This document shows positions 1 to 8,211 of a stretch of DNA of 32,848 nucleotides, piece after piece (positions within the stretch are counted from its first letter, which is position 1; each line of letters starts with the position of its first letter). The DNA comes from Loigolactobacillus zhaoyuanensis (GTDB lineage Bacteria; Bacillota; Bacilli; Lactobacillales; Lactobacillaceae). The notes under the pieces were generated by a model. That model saw nothing but the letters and a program-made list of their open reading frames with translations, was not told where the DNA came from and made no database searches. The stretch lies in the NCBI RefSeq assembly GCF_003946385.1, contig NZ_RHOE01000028.1, positions 1 through 32,848 of the forward strand, read 5' to 3'. The position numbers and the translations under genes are program-made.

Positions 1-2
1 TA

Positions 3-116
3 ACTTTAGCCGTATCGAACTGGATTCAATATTATAATGTCACACGAATCAAAACAAAACTGGGTGGTAAGAGCCCGGTTAAATACCGTGTTCTTACCAC
101 CCAGAAAGTCGCTTAA
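3..116 (+). CDS. IS3-family transposase, C-terminal fragment (cut by window edge)
   Basis: Reading from base 3, an open frame without a visible start runs to a TAA at 114-116 and encodes the last 37 residues of a protein. It contains WIQYYNVTRIKTKLGG followed by SPVKYR. That pattern (YYN-x3-RIKTKLGG-x-SPVxYR) is the familiar C-terminus of IS3-family OrfB transposases of the IS150 group, just after the last catalytic Glu of the DDE domain. A matching terminal repeat lies 6 bp downstream. The catalytic part lies outside the window, so I cannot say whether the element is intact. Confidence 0.8.
   Translation, partial: TLAVSNWIQYYNVTRIKTKLGGKSPVKYRVLTTQKVA
61..103 (-). terminator. Hairpin, possible minus-strand terminator
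   Basis: A 12-bp perfect stem (61-72 with 92-103, plus a G-U pair) encloses a smaller CGGT/ACCG stem. Read on the minus strand it is followed by AGTTTTGTTTTG, so it could terminate the gene at 162-368. It lies inside the transposase reading frame, so it could instead belong to the insertion sequence. Confidence 0.45.
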
Positions 117-122
117 AGTTTC

Positions 123-146
123 GTCCAATATTTGGGGTTCACTTCA
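123..146 (+). repeat. Right terminal inverted repeat of the IS3-family element
   Basis: The 24 bases start GTCCAATATTTGGGG and end TTCACTTCA. This resembles the IS150-group right end, a GTCCAA start, a GGGGT core and a terminal CA. It lies directly behind the transposase stop codon, as expected. The other end and any target duplication are outside the window. Confidence 0.65.
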
Positions 147-161
147 CACAGCCCTTTTTGT

Positions 162-368
162 TTACTCTGCATTAATTGATTCGATATCATTAATATTGAC
201 ACCGAATAGTAGGGTGGTGTCGTGGAATATAATATAGCGCCGTGGTTCTTTAACTTCTAAAAATTTATCTAGCGGGTAAGCGTTAGAACCAACTTTAGAC
301 ATGACCACAACTTGGGTCGCATCGGCGAAACTATGTTGTTTGCCGTCCTTGGTTACGATGGTAATCAC
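162..368 (-). CDS. Small protein of unknown function (68 aa)
   Basis: I do not recognise this protein. It is 68 residues long and soluble-looking, with no signal peptide or membrane segment. It has alternating short hydrophobic stretches (ITIV, TQVVVM, RYIIF, TLLFGV) suggestive of a small beta-rich fold. The start is a GTG at 368-366, preceded on the minus strand by TGAGGTG at a good ribosome-binding distance, which supports translation. It is transcribed away from copY and may end at the hairpin at 61-103, immediately next to the IS3 end. That a good Shine-Dalgarno site precedes it makes it a likely real gene, but no function can be given. Confidence 0.6.
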   Translation of the reverse strand: MITIVTKDGKQHSFADATQVVVMSKVGSNAYPLDKFLEVKEPRRYIIFHDTTLLFGVNINDIESINAE

Positions 369-508
369 ATTTTCACCTCATTTTTTAGTGATATACACTA
401 CTTAACTATAACACTTTTGAGCCAATAAAGCTCGGGTTACTTTCGGTGGTGTTAAGCAAATAAAGGCTGCTTGCAGGTCGTTATCTGCTTAACCAGTAAG
501 TCTATTGG

Positions 509-559
509 TTGACAAGCAGTGACTACAAATGTAAACTTATAAATGAAATTACAAGTGTA
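509..559 (+). promoter_or_regulatory. copYB promoter with two cop boxes (CopY operators)
   Basis: Two copies of the TACANNTGTA operator known for CopY repressors are present: TACAAATGTA at 524-533 and TACAAGTGTA at 550-559, 26 bp apart. A TTGACA -35 box lies at 509-514 and a weak -10 (TAAACT, 532-537) follows after 17 bp, so the first cop box sits on the spacer/-10 and the second in the start region. Repression released by copper is the expected mode. Confidence 0.9.
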
Positions 560-578
560 AACGAAAGGCTGTGTAAAA

Positions 579-1031
579 ATGGAAGTTAGTTCAGCGTTAA
601 ATATTTCAGCCGCTGAGTGGCAAGTGATGCGCGTTGCCTGGACTTTAGGGCAAGTAAGCAGTCAAACGGTTAGTGAGGTTTTAGCTGAAAAAATGGCCTG
701 GAAAGCCGCTACCGTCAAAACGTTAGTTGGCCGGTTAGTAAAAAAAGGGGCCTTGACCGCTACCCGGGATGGCAAACGTTATTTATATCAGCCGGCGATC
801 TCGGAACAACAGGCAATGGACACGGCCAGTGAAGTTTTTATTAACCAGCTGTGCCAACATAAAGTCGGCAAAACTTTGTTGAAAATGGTGGAGGAAACGA
901 CGTTAAGTCAGACTGATATTGCCGATTTGATCAGCACACTGCAAACCAAGCAAAAGACAGCGCCGGAACAAGTGGTCTGTAATTGTTTACCAGACAACTG
1001 CCAATGTGCAGCTGGTGACGGTACCTGCTAG
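579..1031 (+). CDS. copY: CopY/TcrY-family copper-responsive repressor
   Basis: This is a DNA-binding repressor that keeps the copper operon off until cytosolic Cu(I) displaces its zinc. The N-terminal two-thirds (about residues 5-75) is a BlaI/MecI-like winged helix, with the recognition region around AATVKTLVGRLVKKG. The C-terminus carries CNCLPDNCQC, the CxCx4CxC metal signature of CopY (Cys134, 136, 141, 143), plus an extra terminal Cys150. The length of 150 residues is usual for the family. A GAAAGG ribosome site precedes the ATG. Two cop boxes lie in its own promoter, so it is autoregulated, and it is followed by copB in the same direction. No copZ chaperone gene is visible in the window. 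Confidence 0.95.
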   Translation: MEVSSALNISAAEWQVMRVAWTLGQVSSQTVSEVLAEKMAWKAATVKTLVGRLVKKGALTATRDGKRYLYQPAISEQQAMDTASEVFINQLCQHKVGKTLLKMVEETTLSQTDIADLISTLQTKQKTAPEQVVCNCLPDNCQCAAGDGTC

Positions 1032-1107
1032 TTTGCTGACGTACAATACTTGTGACGCAACAAGTCAAACTAGGTGAATTTTACGATTTAGTGAAGGAGG
1101 CGCAGTA

Positions 1108-3138
1108 ATGAAAATGGATCATGAACAGATGGATCACGATATGGCAGATATGGGTGGTGACACCATGATGCACGGCGGCCATATGATGCATATGGGTAAT
1201 TTGAAACAGAAATTTTGGGTATCACTTATTCTAACGCTCCCGATTATTTTATTAACACCAATGATGGGCATCCGGTTACCGTTTCAGTTGACCTTTACCG
1301 GCTCCGATTGGATCGTCTTAGTTATCGCCACTTTCTTGTTTATTTATGGTGGCAAACCGTTTTTACAAGGCGCGCAAATGGAGCTGGCTGAGCGGAAGCC
1401 GGCGATGATGACACTGATCGCAATGGGCATCTCGGTCGCCTATATTTATAGTTTATGGGCATTTATTGCCAATCATTTCTTAGCTAATGTACCGCACCAA
1501 ATGGACTTTTTCTGGGAACTGGCGACGCTGATCACGATCATGTTGCTGGGCCATTGGGTGGAAATGAATGCGATCAGTAGCGCAGGCAGCGCCGTCGAAA
1601 AAATGGCGGCCTTGCTGCCAGGGCAAGCCCACGTCTTACAAGCTGATGGTTCGCTGCAGGATGTGGCGCTAGACCAATTACAAACTGAGCAACAAGTGGT
1701 GGTCAAAGCTGGTGAAAAAATTCCGGCTGATGGCCAGATCGTGGCGGGGCAATCAGCGGTCAATGAATCGTTGGTCACTGGTGAAGCTAAATTAGTTGAA
1801 AAAACAACGGGCATGCCGGTGATTGGTGGCGCCGTTAATGGTGCGGGCACGTTGACCATCAAAGTCACTGGTACTGGCGAGACAGGTTATTTGAGTCAAG
1901 TAATGAAGTTGGTTCAGCAGGCGCAGCAGCATAAATCAGCCGCCGAAAATTTAGCCGATAAAGTTGCGAGCTGGCTGTTTTACGCCGCGACGACGATCGG
2001 CTTACTGACCTTTATCGTTTGGTTAGCACTTAGCGGTTTGAACGTGGCGCTGGAAAGAACCGTCACTGTGCTGGTCATTGCTTGTCCCCACGCTTTAGGC
2101 TTAGCGATTCCGTTGGTGGTTGCGCGCAGCACTTCATTAGGTGCTACCCATGGCTTACTGTTACGTAATCGCAATGCCTTAGAAGCCGCTAAACAAATTG
2201 ATACGGTATTAATGGACAAAACGGGCACTTTGACGGCCGGCGATTTCAAGGTCAACGCAGTGGTGGCTTTTGGCGAACAAACACAAAACCAGGTTTTAAC
2301 CACTTTAGCAGCTTTGGAGGCTAATTCAAGTCATCCGTTAGCTGCTGGCATCTTAGCGGCAGCTCGTGCCCAAGAGATCACAGTGCCCACGGCAAAAAAT
2401 GTTAAGCAGCTATCTGGTGTTGGTTTGCAAGGTAGCGTGGCTGGTGTTGACTATGCCATCGTAACGGCAGCCTATCTGGAGCAACAGCAAATCGACTATG
2501 ATCAAAAAGCCTATCAGAAGCTGGCAGCACAAGGTAATTCGCTAAGCTTTTTAGTGCAGGCGAACCAAGTGTTAGGCTTAGTGGCCCAAGGCGATCAGAT
2601 CAAACCAAATGCGCGCGACTTCATTCAGCAGTTGCGGGCACAAGGCATCAACCCAGTTATGTTGACCGGAGATAATCAACAAGCTGCCGCAGTAGTGGCT
2701 CAACAATTAGGCATCACTGATTTCCACGCGCAATTATTACCAGAAGATAAAGCTAAAATGGTGGCGCAATATCAGGCGCAGGGTCATCAGGTTTTAATGG
2801 TGGGTGATGGCGTTAATGATGCACCGAGTTTAGCAGCTGCCGAGATCGGTGTTGCTATTGGTGCTGGTACTGATGTTGCCATTGATTCAGCGGACGTGGT
2901 TTTAGTGCGTAGTGATCCCGCTGATATTCTTAATTTTCTGAGTTTGGCGCGGCGGACGATGCGCAAAATGGTGCAAAACTTGTGGTGGGGTGCGGGTTAT
3001 AATATTCTAGCGTTACCTTTAGCTGCTGGTGTGTTGGCCCCAATTGGCATTATCCTTAGTCCAGCAGTCGGTGCCATTTTAATGTCGCTATCAACGGTGG
3101 TTGTCGCGATAAACGCGCTAACGCTGAAACTAAAATAA
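1108..3138 (+). CDS. copB: CopB-type copper-exporting P1B ATPase
   Basis: This membrane P-type ATPase pumps copper out of the cell. The N-terminus has no CxxC domain but a Met/His-rich tail (residues 1-30, many M and H), as in CopB/TcrB proteins. In order there are membrane helices from about residue 35, the actuator loop with TGE (224-226), the metal-site helix with CPH (326-328, typical of the CopB subgroup rather than the CPC of CopA), the phosphorylation motif DKTGT (Asp370), the SSHP nucleotide-site motif (His409-Pro410) and GDGVND (566-571). It has 676 residues. The start is supported by GGAGG at 1096-1100. It is co-transcribed with copY and followed by a strong terminator. The transported valence (Cu+ or Cu2+) cannot be decided from sequence. 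Confidence 0.95.
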   Translation: MKMDHEQMDHDMADMGGDTMMHGGHMMHMGNLKQKFWVSLILTLPIILLTPMMGIRLPFQLTFTGSDWIVLVIATFLFIYGGKPFLQGAQMELAERKPAMMTLIAMGISVAYIYSLWAFIANHFLANVPHQMDFFWELATLITIMLLGHWVEMNAISSAGSAVEKMAALLPGQAHVLQADGSLQDVALDQLQTEQQVVVKAGEKIPADGQIVAGQSAVNESLVTGEAKLVEKTTGMPVIGGAVNGAGTLTIKVTGTGETGYLSQVMKLVQQAQQHKSAAENLADKVASWLFYAATTIGLLTFIVWLALSGLNVALERTVTVLVIACPHALGLAIPLVVARSTSLGATHGLLLRNRNALEAAKQIDTVLMDKTGTLTAGDFKVNAVVAFGEQTQNQVLTTLAALEANSSHPLAAGILAAARAQEITVPTAKNVKQLSGVGLQGSVAGVDYAIVTAAYLEQQQIDYDQKAYQKLAAQGNSLSFLVQANQVLGLVAQGDQIKPNARDFIQQLRAQGINPVMLTGDNQQAAAVVAQQLGITDFHAQLLPEDKAKMVAQYQAQGHQVLMVGDGVNDAPSLAAAEIGVAIGAGTDVAIDSADVVLVRSDPADILNFLSLARRTMRKMVQNLWWGAGYNILALPLAAGVLAPIGIILSPAVGAILMSLSTVVVAINALTLKLK

Positions 3139-3152
3139 AGCACTAGCTCGAG

Positions 3153-3195
3153 CAGTGTGAAAAGTAAGTTAATTTACTTTTTATACTGTTTTTTT
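3153..3195 (+). terminator. Intrinsic terminator of the copYB operon
   Basis: An unbroken 15-bp stem (3153-3167 with 3174-3188, two G-U pairs) closes a 6-nt loop and is followed by seven T residues (3189-3195). Confidence 0.9.
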
Positions 3196-3207
3196 ATAGT
3201 ATTAAAC

Positions 3208-3284
3208 TTGACACCGTTTAAAGCACACACTATATGTAGATGTCAATTGGAATATTTTTTTAATTTTGTCCCTATATATTGATT
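3208..3284 (+). promoter_or_regulatory. nrdDG promoter with two NrdR-box-like sites
   Basis: TTGACA (3208-3213), a 17-bp spacer and TATATG (3231-3236) form the promoter. Site 1 at 3227-3242 (ACACTATATGTAGATG) covers the -10 box. Site 2 at 3269-3284 (TCCCTATATATTGATT) lies in the leader. They match the NrdR consensus ACACWATATATWGTGT at about 12 or 13 of 16 positions each and are 42 bp apart, four helical turns. This is the layout expected for repression by NrdR. Confidence 0.7.
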
Positions 3285-3354
3285 TACCTATTGTGAGCGG
3301 GTAAGATGGAATTTGTAAGTTAATTCGTTCACATTGTAGGAGGGCGTTATAAGT

Positions 3355-5559
3355 ATGTTAGAAACACAAACGAAATCAGCAACCAAAAAGGTCAGTGCAG
3401 TCATTAAACGTGACGGCCGCCATACTACTTTTACTGCAGCTAAAATTTATCAAGCACTAGTCAAGGCCGAGCAACATATTCACGGCGAACTTGACCCATT
3501 GATTAATCATAAAATTGAAATGATCACTAATAAAGTTGTCGCTGAAGTCCAGGAACGATTTACGGATGCGGTTAAAATCTATGAGATCCAAAATATTGTT
3601 GAGCACGTTTTATTGGCTGAACATCAATATGATCTGGCTGAGGAATACATTAATTATCGGACGCGGCGCGATTTTGTCCGCAATCAAGCCACCGATATTA
3701 ATTTTACGATCCAAAAATTAATGAAAAAAGACGCCACTGTGATCCACGAAAATGCTAATAAAGATAGCAAAGTTTTCAATACCCAGCGCGATTTAACGGC
3801 GGGGACGGTCGCCAAAGCGATGGGACTGAAGTTACTGCCAGCGCACGTTGCTAATGCACATTTGAAAGGCGATATTCACTGGCATGATCTGGATTACCAA
3901 CCATACAGTCCAATGACTAATTGTTGTCTGATCGATTTTAAAGAGATGCTGACTAACGGCTTTAAAATTGGCAACGCTGAGGTGGAAAGCCCACATTCAA
4001 TCCAGACGGCGACCGCGCAAATGGCCCAAATTATTGCCAACGTGGCTTCTTCCCAATATGGTGGCTGTTCAGCGGACCGCGTCGATGAATTATTAGCCCC
4101 ATTTGCACAGCTGAACTACGATAAGCATTTGCGCGACGCCCAAGAATGGATCGAGGGCGCCGATAAGCAGCACGCCTTCGCCCAATCAAAAACTAAAAAA
4201 GATATTTATGATGCGATGCAAGCCTTGGAATATGAAATCAACACGTTGTATTCTTCTCAGGGCCAAACGCCTTTTACTACCTTAGGCTTTGGCCTAGGTA
4301 CTAGCTGGATCGAACGGGAAATTCAGCGGTCAATTTTGCAAATTCGCATCCAAGGGTTAGGTAAGGAACAACGGACGGCGATTTTCCCTAAGCTGGTCTA
4401 CAGCATCAAGCGTGGTTTGAATTTAAACCCTGATGAACCCAATTATGATATTAAACAATTGGCATTGGAATGCGCAACTAAGCGGATGTACCCTGATGTA
4501 TTAATGTACGATAAATTAGTTGAGTTGACGGGCTCATTTAAAGCGCCAATGGGTTGTCGTAGTTTTCTACAAGGTTGGCAGGATGAAAATGGCAAAGAAG
4601 TGAATTCTGGGCGGATGAATTTAGGCGTAGTTACGCTGAATTTGCCGCGGATCGCTTTGGAATCAGCCGGCGATCAGGATAAGTTCTGGGCAATTCTCAA
4701 GGAACGCCTGCAAATTTGTAAGGATGCCTTGGTGTTTAAAGTTGAACGCGCTAAGCAAGCCGAACCAGAAAACGCACCAATTTTGTACGAGCATGGTGCC
4801 TTTGGTCAGCGGCTTAAGCCAGAAGATTCAGTGGATGAATTGTTCAAAAATAATCGCGCGACCGTTTCTTTAGGTTACATTGGCTTGTACGAAGTCGGTG
4901 CCGTATTCTATGGGCATGCTTGGGAAAAGAACCCAACGGCTAAAGCATTTACGCTGGAGATCCTGAAAACCTTGGCGGCTAATTGTCAGGATTGGGAAGA
5001 TGAATATGGTTATCATTTCAGTGTTTACGGGACGCCAGCCGAAAGTCTGACGAACACATTCTGCCAAGCTGATTTGAAAAAATTTGGTAAAGTTAAGGAT
5101 GTTACTGATAAAGATTACTATACTAATAGCTTCCATTACGATGTTCGCAAAGCGCCAACGCCGTTTGAAAAACTTGATTTTGAAAAGGACTATCCTAAAT
5201 ATAGTGCCGGCGGCTTTATTCATTATTGCGAATACCCGAACTTAAAGCAAAATCCGAAAGCCTTGGAGGCCGTTTGGGATTACGCCTATGACCGGGTAGC
5301 TTATTTGGGAACGAATACGCCGATCGATCAATGTTTTGAATGTGGCTTTAAAGGTGATTTCAAGCCGACTGAGCGCGGTTTTGAATGCCCACAATGCGGT
5401 AACCATAATCCGCAAACCTGTGATGTTGTGAAACGGACTTGCGGTTATCTAGGTAATCCATTACAACGGCCAATGGTTCATGGCCGCCACAAAGAAATTT
5501 CAGCGCGGGTAAAACATTTAGTCTTGGGCAATGATCAAAATACCCAGGCACGGCAGTAG
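3355..5559 (+). CDS. nrdD: Anaerobic ribonucleoside-triphosphate reductase (class III)
   Basis: This glycyl-radical enzyme reduces ribonucleoside triphosphates to deoxynucleotides without oxygen. An ATP-cone regulatory domain occupies about residues 14-105 (VIKRDGRHTTF start). The large barrel follows, with conserved HWHDLDY and PMTNCC segments. The C-terminus has a four-cysteine zinc site (Cys660, 663, 678, 681) and the radical loop RTCGYLGN with Gly697 as the expected radical carrier. The length of 734 residues is normal. AGGAGG precedes the ATG. nrdG follows after 11 bp with its own AGGAGG, so the two form an operon. NrdR-box-like sites lie in the promoter region. Confidence 0.97.
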   Translation: MLETQTKSATKKVSAVIKRDGRHTTFTAAKIYQALVKAEQHIHGELDPLINHKIEMITNKVVAEVQERFTDAVKIYEIQNIVEHVLLAEHQYDLAEEYINYRTRRDFVRNQATDINFTIQKLMKKDATVIHENANKDSKVFNTQRDLTAGTVAKAMGLKLLPAHVANAHLKGDIHWHDLDYQPYSPMTNCCLIDFKEMLTNGFKIGNAEVESPHSIQTATAQMAQIIANVASSQYGGCSADRVDELLAPFAQLNYDKHLRDAQEWIEGADKQHAFAQSKTKKDIYDAMQALEYEINTLYSSQGQTPFTTLGFGLGTSWIEREIQRSILQIRIQGLGKEQRTAIFPKLVYSIKRGLNLNPDEPNYDIKQLALECATKRMYPDVLMYDKLVELTGSFKAPMGCRSFLQGWQDENGKEVNSGRMNLGVVTLNLPRIALESAGDQDKFWAILKERLQICKDALVFKVERAKQAEPENAPILYEHGAFGQRLKPEDSVDELFKNNRATVSLGYIGLYEVGAVFYGHAWEKNPTAKAFTLEILKTLAANCQDWEDEYGYHFSVYGTPAESLTNTFCQADLKKFGKVKDVTDKDYYTNSFHYDVRKAPTPFEKLDFEKDYPKYSAGGFIHYCEYPNLKQNPKALEAVWDYAYDRVAYLGTNTPIDQCFECGFKGDFKPTERGFECPQCGNHNPQTCDVVKRTCGYLGNPLQRPMVHGRHKEISARVKHLVLGNDQNTQARQ

Positions 5560-5570
5560 GAGGCGGTTGA

Positions 5571-6149
5571 ATGGCAACAGTTAAATTACCACAAAATCCA
5601 CAGCCGCAAGAATGGCAGGCCCAACAATTAAGTCAAATGCGGATCGCTGACTACAAACCGTTTAACTTTGTTGACGGTGAAGGGGTGCGCAACAGTTTAT
5701 ACGTCTCCGGTTGTAAATTTGCTTGTCCTGGCTGCTATAACAAAATTGCGCAAAACTTTGCGTATGGTCAGCCATACACGCCGGAACTAGAAGATCAGAT
5801 CATGGCCGATCTCGCACAGCCTTACGTTCAGGGACTAACGTTACTCGGCGGTGAACCCTTTCTGAACACCCAAGTCTGCTTAGCGGTAGTCAAACGCTTG
5901 CGGGCTGAGTTCGGCCACACCAAGGATGTGTGGTCTTGGACCGGCTATACTTGGGCTGAATTGCAGCAGGAAACGCCCGATAAGCTAGCCTTATTGCGCG
6001 AACTCGATATTTTGGTCGATGGTCGTTTTCTACAGGCACAAAAAGATTTGACACTTCAGTTTCGTGGTAGTGCCAACCAACGGATTATTGATGTACCGCA
6101 ATCACTAGCAAGTGGCGAAGTGACCTTGTGGGCTGATCTGGTCAAATAA
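5571..6149 (+). CDS. nrdG: Anaerobic ribonucleotide reductase activating protein (radical SAM)
   Basis: This enzyme uses S-adenosylmethionine and a [4Fe-4S] cluster to generate the glycyl radical on NrdD. The cluster motif Cx3Cx2C is seen as CKFACPGC (Cys48, 52, 55), followed by LLGGEPF, the usual GGEP SAM-contact motif. At 192 residues it is slightly long for NrdG because of an N-terminal lead of about 25 residues rich in Q and P. It sits 11 bp after nrdD with a clear ribosome site, and the operon ends at a strong bidirectional hairpin. Confidence 0.96.
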   Translation: MATVKLPQNPQPQEWQAQQLSQMRIADYKPFNFVDGEGVRNSLYVSGCKFACPGCYNKIAQNFAYGQPYTPELEDQIMADLAQPYVQGLTLLGGEPFLNTQVCLAVVKRLRAEFGHTKDVWSWTGYTWAELQQETPDKLALLRELDILVDGRFLQAQKDLTLQFRGSANQRIIDVPQSLASGEVTLWADLVK

Positions 6150-6189
6150 AAAACAGTGGCGACTAATTAAGTTTAGTCGCCACTGTTTT
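6150..6189. terminator. Bidirectional terminator between nrdG and the HmoB-like gene
   Basis: A perfect 17-bp stem (6150-6166 with 6173-6189) has a 6-nt loop and A/T tracts on both outer sides. It can serve the two convergent genes. Confidence 0.9.
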
Positions 6190-6208
6190 AGTTTATACAC
6201 TGATTTTT

Positions 6209-6712
6209 TTAAACTTGTGCTAGCACATAGCTGGTTTGGTGAAATTGTTGCACGTAGGGGCCAGCGTTGAGATAAGGCTGCATTTGCTGGAAATCCTTGG
6301 AATTACGCCAATTGAAGTAATTAACATCATGTTGCCAAACCGATAAGATCACGTATTTATTTTGTGGTGCATCCAGCCGCAGCAGGAAAATATCGTGTAG
6401 GCCAATAAAGCTGTCGACGTCTTTGCTTAAATGATCAAACTGGGCGCGAAAAACTTTAGCAGCATCGGTGGAAGCAAAATCGAAGTACATAAAATTGAAA
6501 AAGCCAGTCAAATCGTTACCACCGTTATGATAGTACGTGTTGTACTGCAATGGATTATTAAAAAATGTTGGTTGGTCGGAAAGATCGAGTAATTGGAAAT
6601 CTTCTTCAGTTTGTGCTGGTTTCAATAGTAATAGATGGCGCTGCGGTTCGCGTTCTAAGTACGCTGCTAAAATCGACTGCGAGCCAAAAGCTGAAATTAT
6701 TTTATGAATCAT
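6209..6712 (-). CDS. Antibiotic-biosynthesis-monooxygenase-fold protein, HmoB-like
   Basis: The protein resembles the HmoB/IsdG-type dimeric alpha/beta barrel family, some members of which degrade haem. The C-terminal half holds the typical ABM pattern FIGLHDIFLLRL followed by YVILSVWQHDVNYFNW (Trp126, Trp135), like the VWES...F..W segment of HmoB. The N-terminal half looks like the HmoB extension. With the ATG at 6712-6710 the length is 167, close to HmoB, and GAGGGGTG lies just upstream; a longer frame from 6733 would place this ribosome site inside the gene. I did not identify the haem-ligand histidine with certainty, so haem degradation is inference. It is a single gene, convergent to nrdG. 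Confidence 0.65.
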   Translation of the reverse strand: MIHKIISAFGSQSILAAYLEREPQRHLLLLKPAQTEEDFQLLDLSDQPTFFNNPLQYNTYYHNGGNDLTGFFNFMYFDFASTDAAKVFRAQFDHLSKDVDSFIGLHDIFLLRLDAPQNKYVILSVWQHDVNYFNWRNSKDFQQMQPYLNAGPYVQQFHQTSYVLAQV

Positions 6713-6817
6713 GATTGCTACACCCCTCATCATTTATTCCTTATCACTACTTATAGCATAACGCAATTTGACCGTTATGGGTAATTAGATTGCTTGCGGT
6801 GAATTAAAGTATGAAGC

Positions 6818-6826
6818 TGGTATACT
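6818..6826 (+). promoter_or_regulatory. Extended -10 promoter of the metallo-hydrolase gene
   Basis: TGG followed directly by TATACT forms an extended -10 element about 40 bp before the ATG at 6865. No good -35 box is placed at 17 bp. Confidence 0.45.
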
Positions 6827-6864
6827 TAAGGTAGTAAATAAATCTTAGAAAGCAGGTTTCGCGA

Positions 6865-7605
6865 ATGAAATTAACAGTTTTAGGGATGTATGGCGGTTAT
6901 CCGTATAAAAATGTGGGGACCAGCGCTTATCTAGTGCAAACTGAGTCATTCAATTTGTTGTTGGACTGTGGTAGTGGCGCTTTGTTAAGCTTGCAGCAAC
7001 AGCTTGATCCATTGCAGTTAGATGCGGTGTTGCTGTCCCACTATCATTACGATCACATGGCTGACATCGGCGTATTGCAATATTATTGGCAATTACATCA
7101 AGGCGTTAAAAAAGAGCCACGTTTGCCGATTTATGGTCATACCGCTGATCCCTTGCATTTCGCTGCATTGACCATGCAAGGGGTCACAGACGGTATCGCA
7201 TATCAGCCGCAGCGTAAAACGACTTTAGGGCCATTTGAAATTACTTTCTTGCCAACTGTACATCCAGTGCCGGCATACGCCGTTCGGATCGTTGAGCGGG
7301 CAACTGGCAAAGTCTTAGTTTATACCGCCGACACCGCTTACTTTGATCAGCTACCACAATTTGCCCAGCATGCTGATCTGCTAATTACTGATACTAATTT
7401 TCTGAAAAGTAAAACTGGCACGATCGCGCATATGACTTCGACACAATCAGGCTTATTGGCTAAAGATGCAGCGATCAAACAGCTACTGATCAGCCATTTG
7501 CCCCAAGATACTGATTTACAGCAATTACAGCAAGAAACGATGACCGCAGCGGGACCAACGATTCCCGTGCTATTAGCCCAGAAAGATCTGCAAATCGAAG
7601 TGTGA
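6865..7605 (+). CDS. MBL-fold metallo-hydrolase, YhfI/RNase Z-like
   Basis: This is a metallo-beta-lactamase-fold hydrolase. The metal motif HxHxDH is seen as HYHYDH (residues 59-64), preceded by LLLDCGSG. A later TVHPVPAYAVRI segment and YTADTAY supply further probable metal ligands. The sequence order matches the YhfI/RNase Z-like branch rather than true tRNase Z, since the long exosite arm is absent. The length is 246 residues. Such proteins hydrolyse phosphodiester or similar bonds, but the substrate is not evident here. It is monocistronic, with spx starting about 120 bp later under its own promoter. Confidence 0.85.
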   Translation: MKLTVLGMYGGYPYKNVGTSAYLVQTESFNLLLDCGSGALLSLQQQLDPLQLDAVLLSHYHYDHMADIGVLQYYWQLHQGVKKEPRLPIYGHTADPLHFAALTMQGVTDGIAYQPQRKTTLGPFEITFLPTVHPVPAYAVRIVERATGKVLVYTADTAYFDQLPQFAQHADLLITDTNFLKSKTGTIAHMTSTQSGLLAKDAAIKQLLISHLPQDTDLQQLQQETMTAAGPTIPVLLAQKDLQIEV

Positions 7606-7643
7606 AAATTATCAAAAATAGTTAGATAATCTTAGAATTACTA

Positions 7644-7672
7644 TAGACTAAATCACCTAAAACGGTTACAAT
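7644..7672 (+). promoter_or_regulatory. spx promoter
   Basis: TAGACT (7644-7649), a 17-bp spacer and TACAAT (7667-7672) lie 57 bp before the spx start. Confidence 0.55.
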
Positions 7673-7728
7673 GAACTTATAGTTAACTGACACCCACGAG
7701 TTTATTAGCGGGCGAAAGGATGATAAAA

Positions 7729-8127
7729 ATGGTAATACTTTATACTTCACCTAGTTGCACCTCTTGTCGTAAGGCTCGTGCGTGGCTTAAAGAGCATGAT
7801 ATCCCATTTGTTGAACGAAATATTTTTGCTGAACCATTAACGATCCCTGAAATTAAAGAAATTTTACGTATGACTGAGAGCGGTACTGAGGAAATTATTT
7901 CAACTCGTTCCAAAACATTCCAGGACCTGCACATTGACCTGGACAGTTTGACCTTACGTAGTCTATTTACTTTGATTCAGCAGCATCCTGGTTTGGTCCG
8001 GTGGCCGATCGTCATTGATGAGAAGCGCCTACAAGTTGGCTTTAATGAAGATGAGATTCGGCGCTTTTTACCACGTCACGTTCGCGCTGTGGAACTGCGC
8101 ATGATCAAGTTGCGGGCTGGCGTTTAA
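7729..8127 (+). CDS. spx: Spx-family transcriptional regulator
   Basis: Spx binds the RNA polymerase alpha C-terminal domain and redirects transcription under disulfide stress. It has the ArsC-like thioredoxin fold, with the redox switch CTSC at Cys10 and Cys13. The conserved segments [17 protein letters not shown] and [19 protein letters not shown] are all present. I chose the ATG at 7729 (132 aa) rather than 7720, because AAAGGA overlaps the upstream ATG and family members begin [13 protein letters not shown]. It has its own promoter and terminator and lies next to mecA, as in Bacillus. Confidence 0.96.
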   Translation: MVILYTSPSCTSCRKARAWLKEHDIPFVERNIFAEPLTIPEIKEILRMTESGTEEIISTRSKTFQDLHIDLDSLTLRSLFTLIQQHPGLVRWPIVIDEKRLQVGFNEDEIRRFLPRHVRAVELRMIKLRAGV

Positions 8128-8135
8128 GTTTCACT

Positions 8136-8162
8136 GACACACTGAATAGTGTGTCTTTTTTT
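8136..8162 (+). terminator. spx terminator
   Basis: An 8-bp stem GACACACT/AGTGTGTC with a GAAT loop is followed by seven T residues. Confidence 0.9.
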
Positions 8163-8211
8163 GCAATAGTTTAGTAATTCTAATTATTGCGCTAAAAATA
8201 GAGTACCTTAC

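Noticed and set aside
37-237. Plus-strand 66-residue open frame
   Set aside because: It overlaps the transposase end in another frame and the better supported minus-strand gene, and it has no ribosome site.
1473-2303. Minus-strand open frames inside copB
   Set aside because: These are shadows of a strongly conserved ATPase gene with no independent support.
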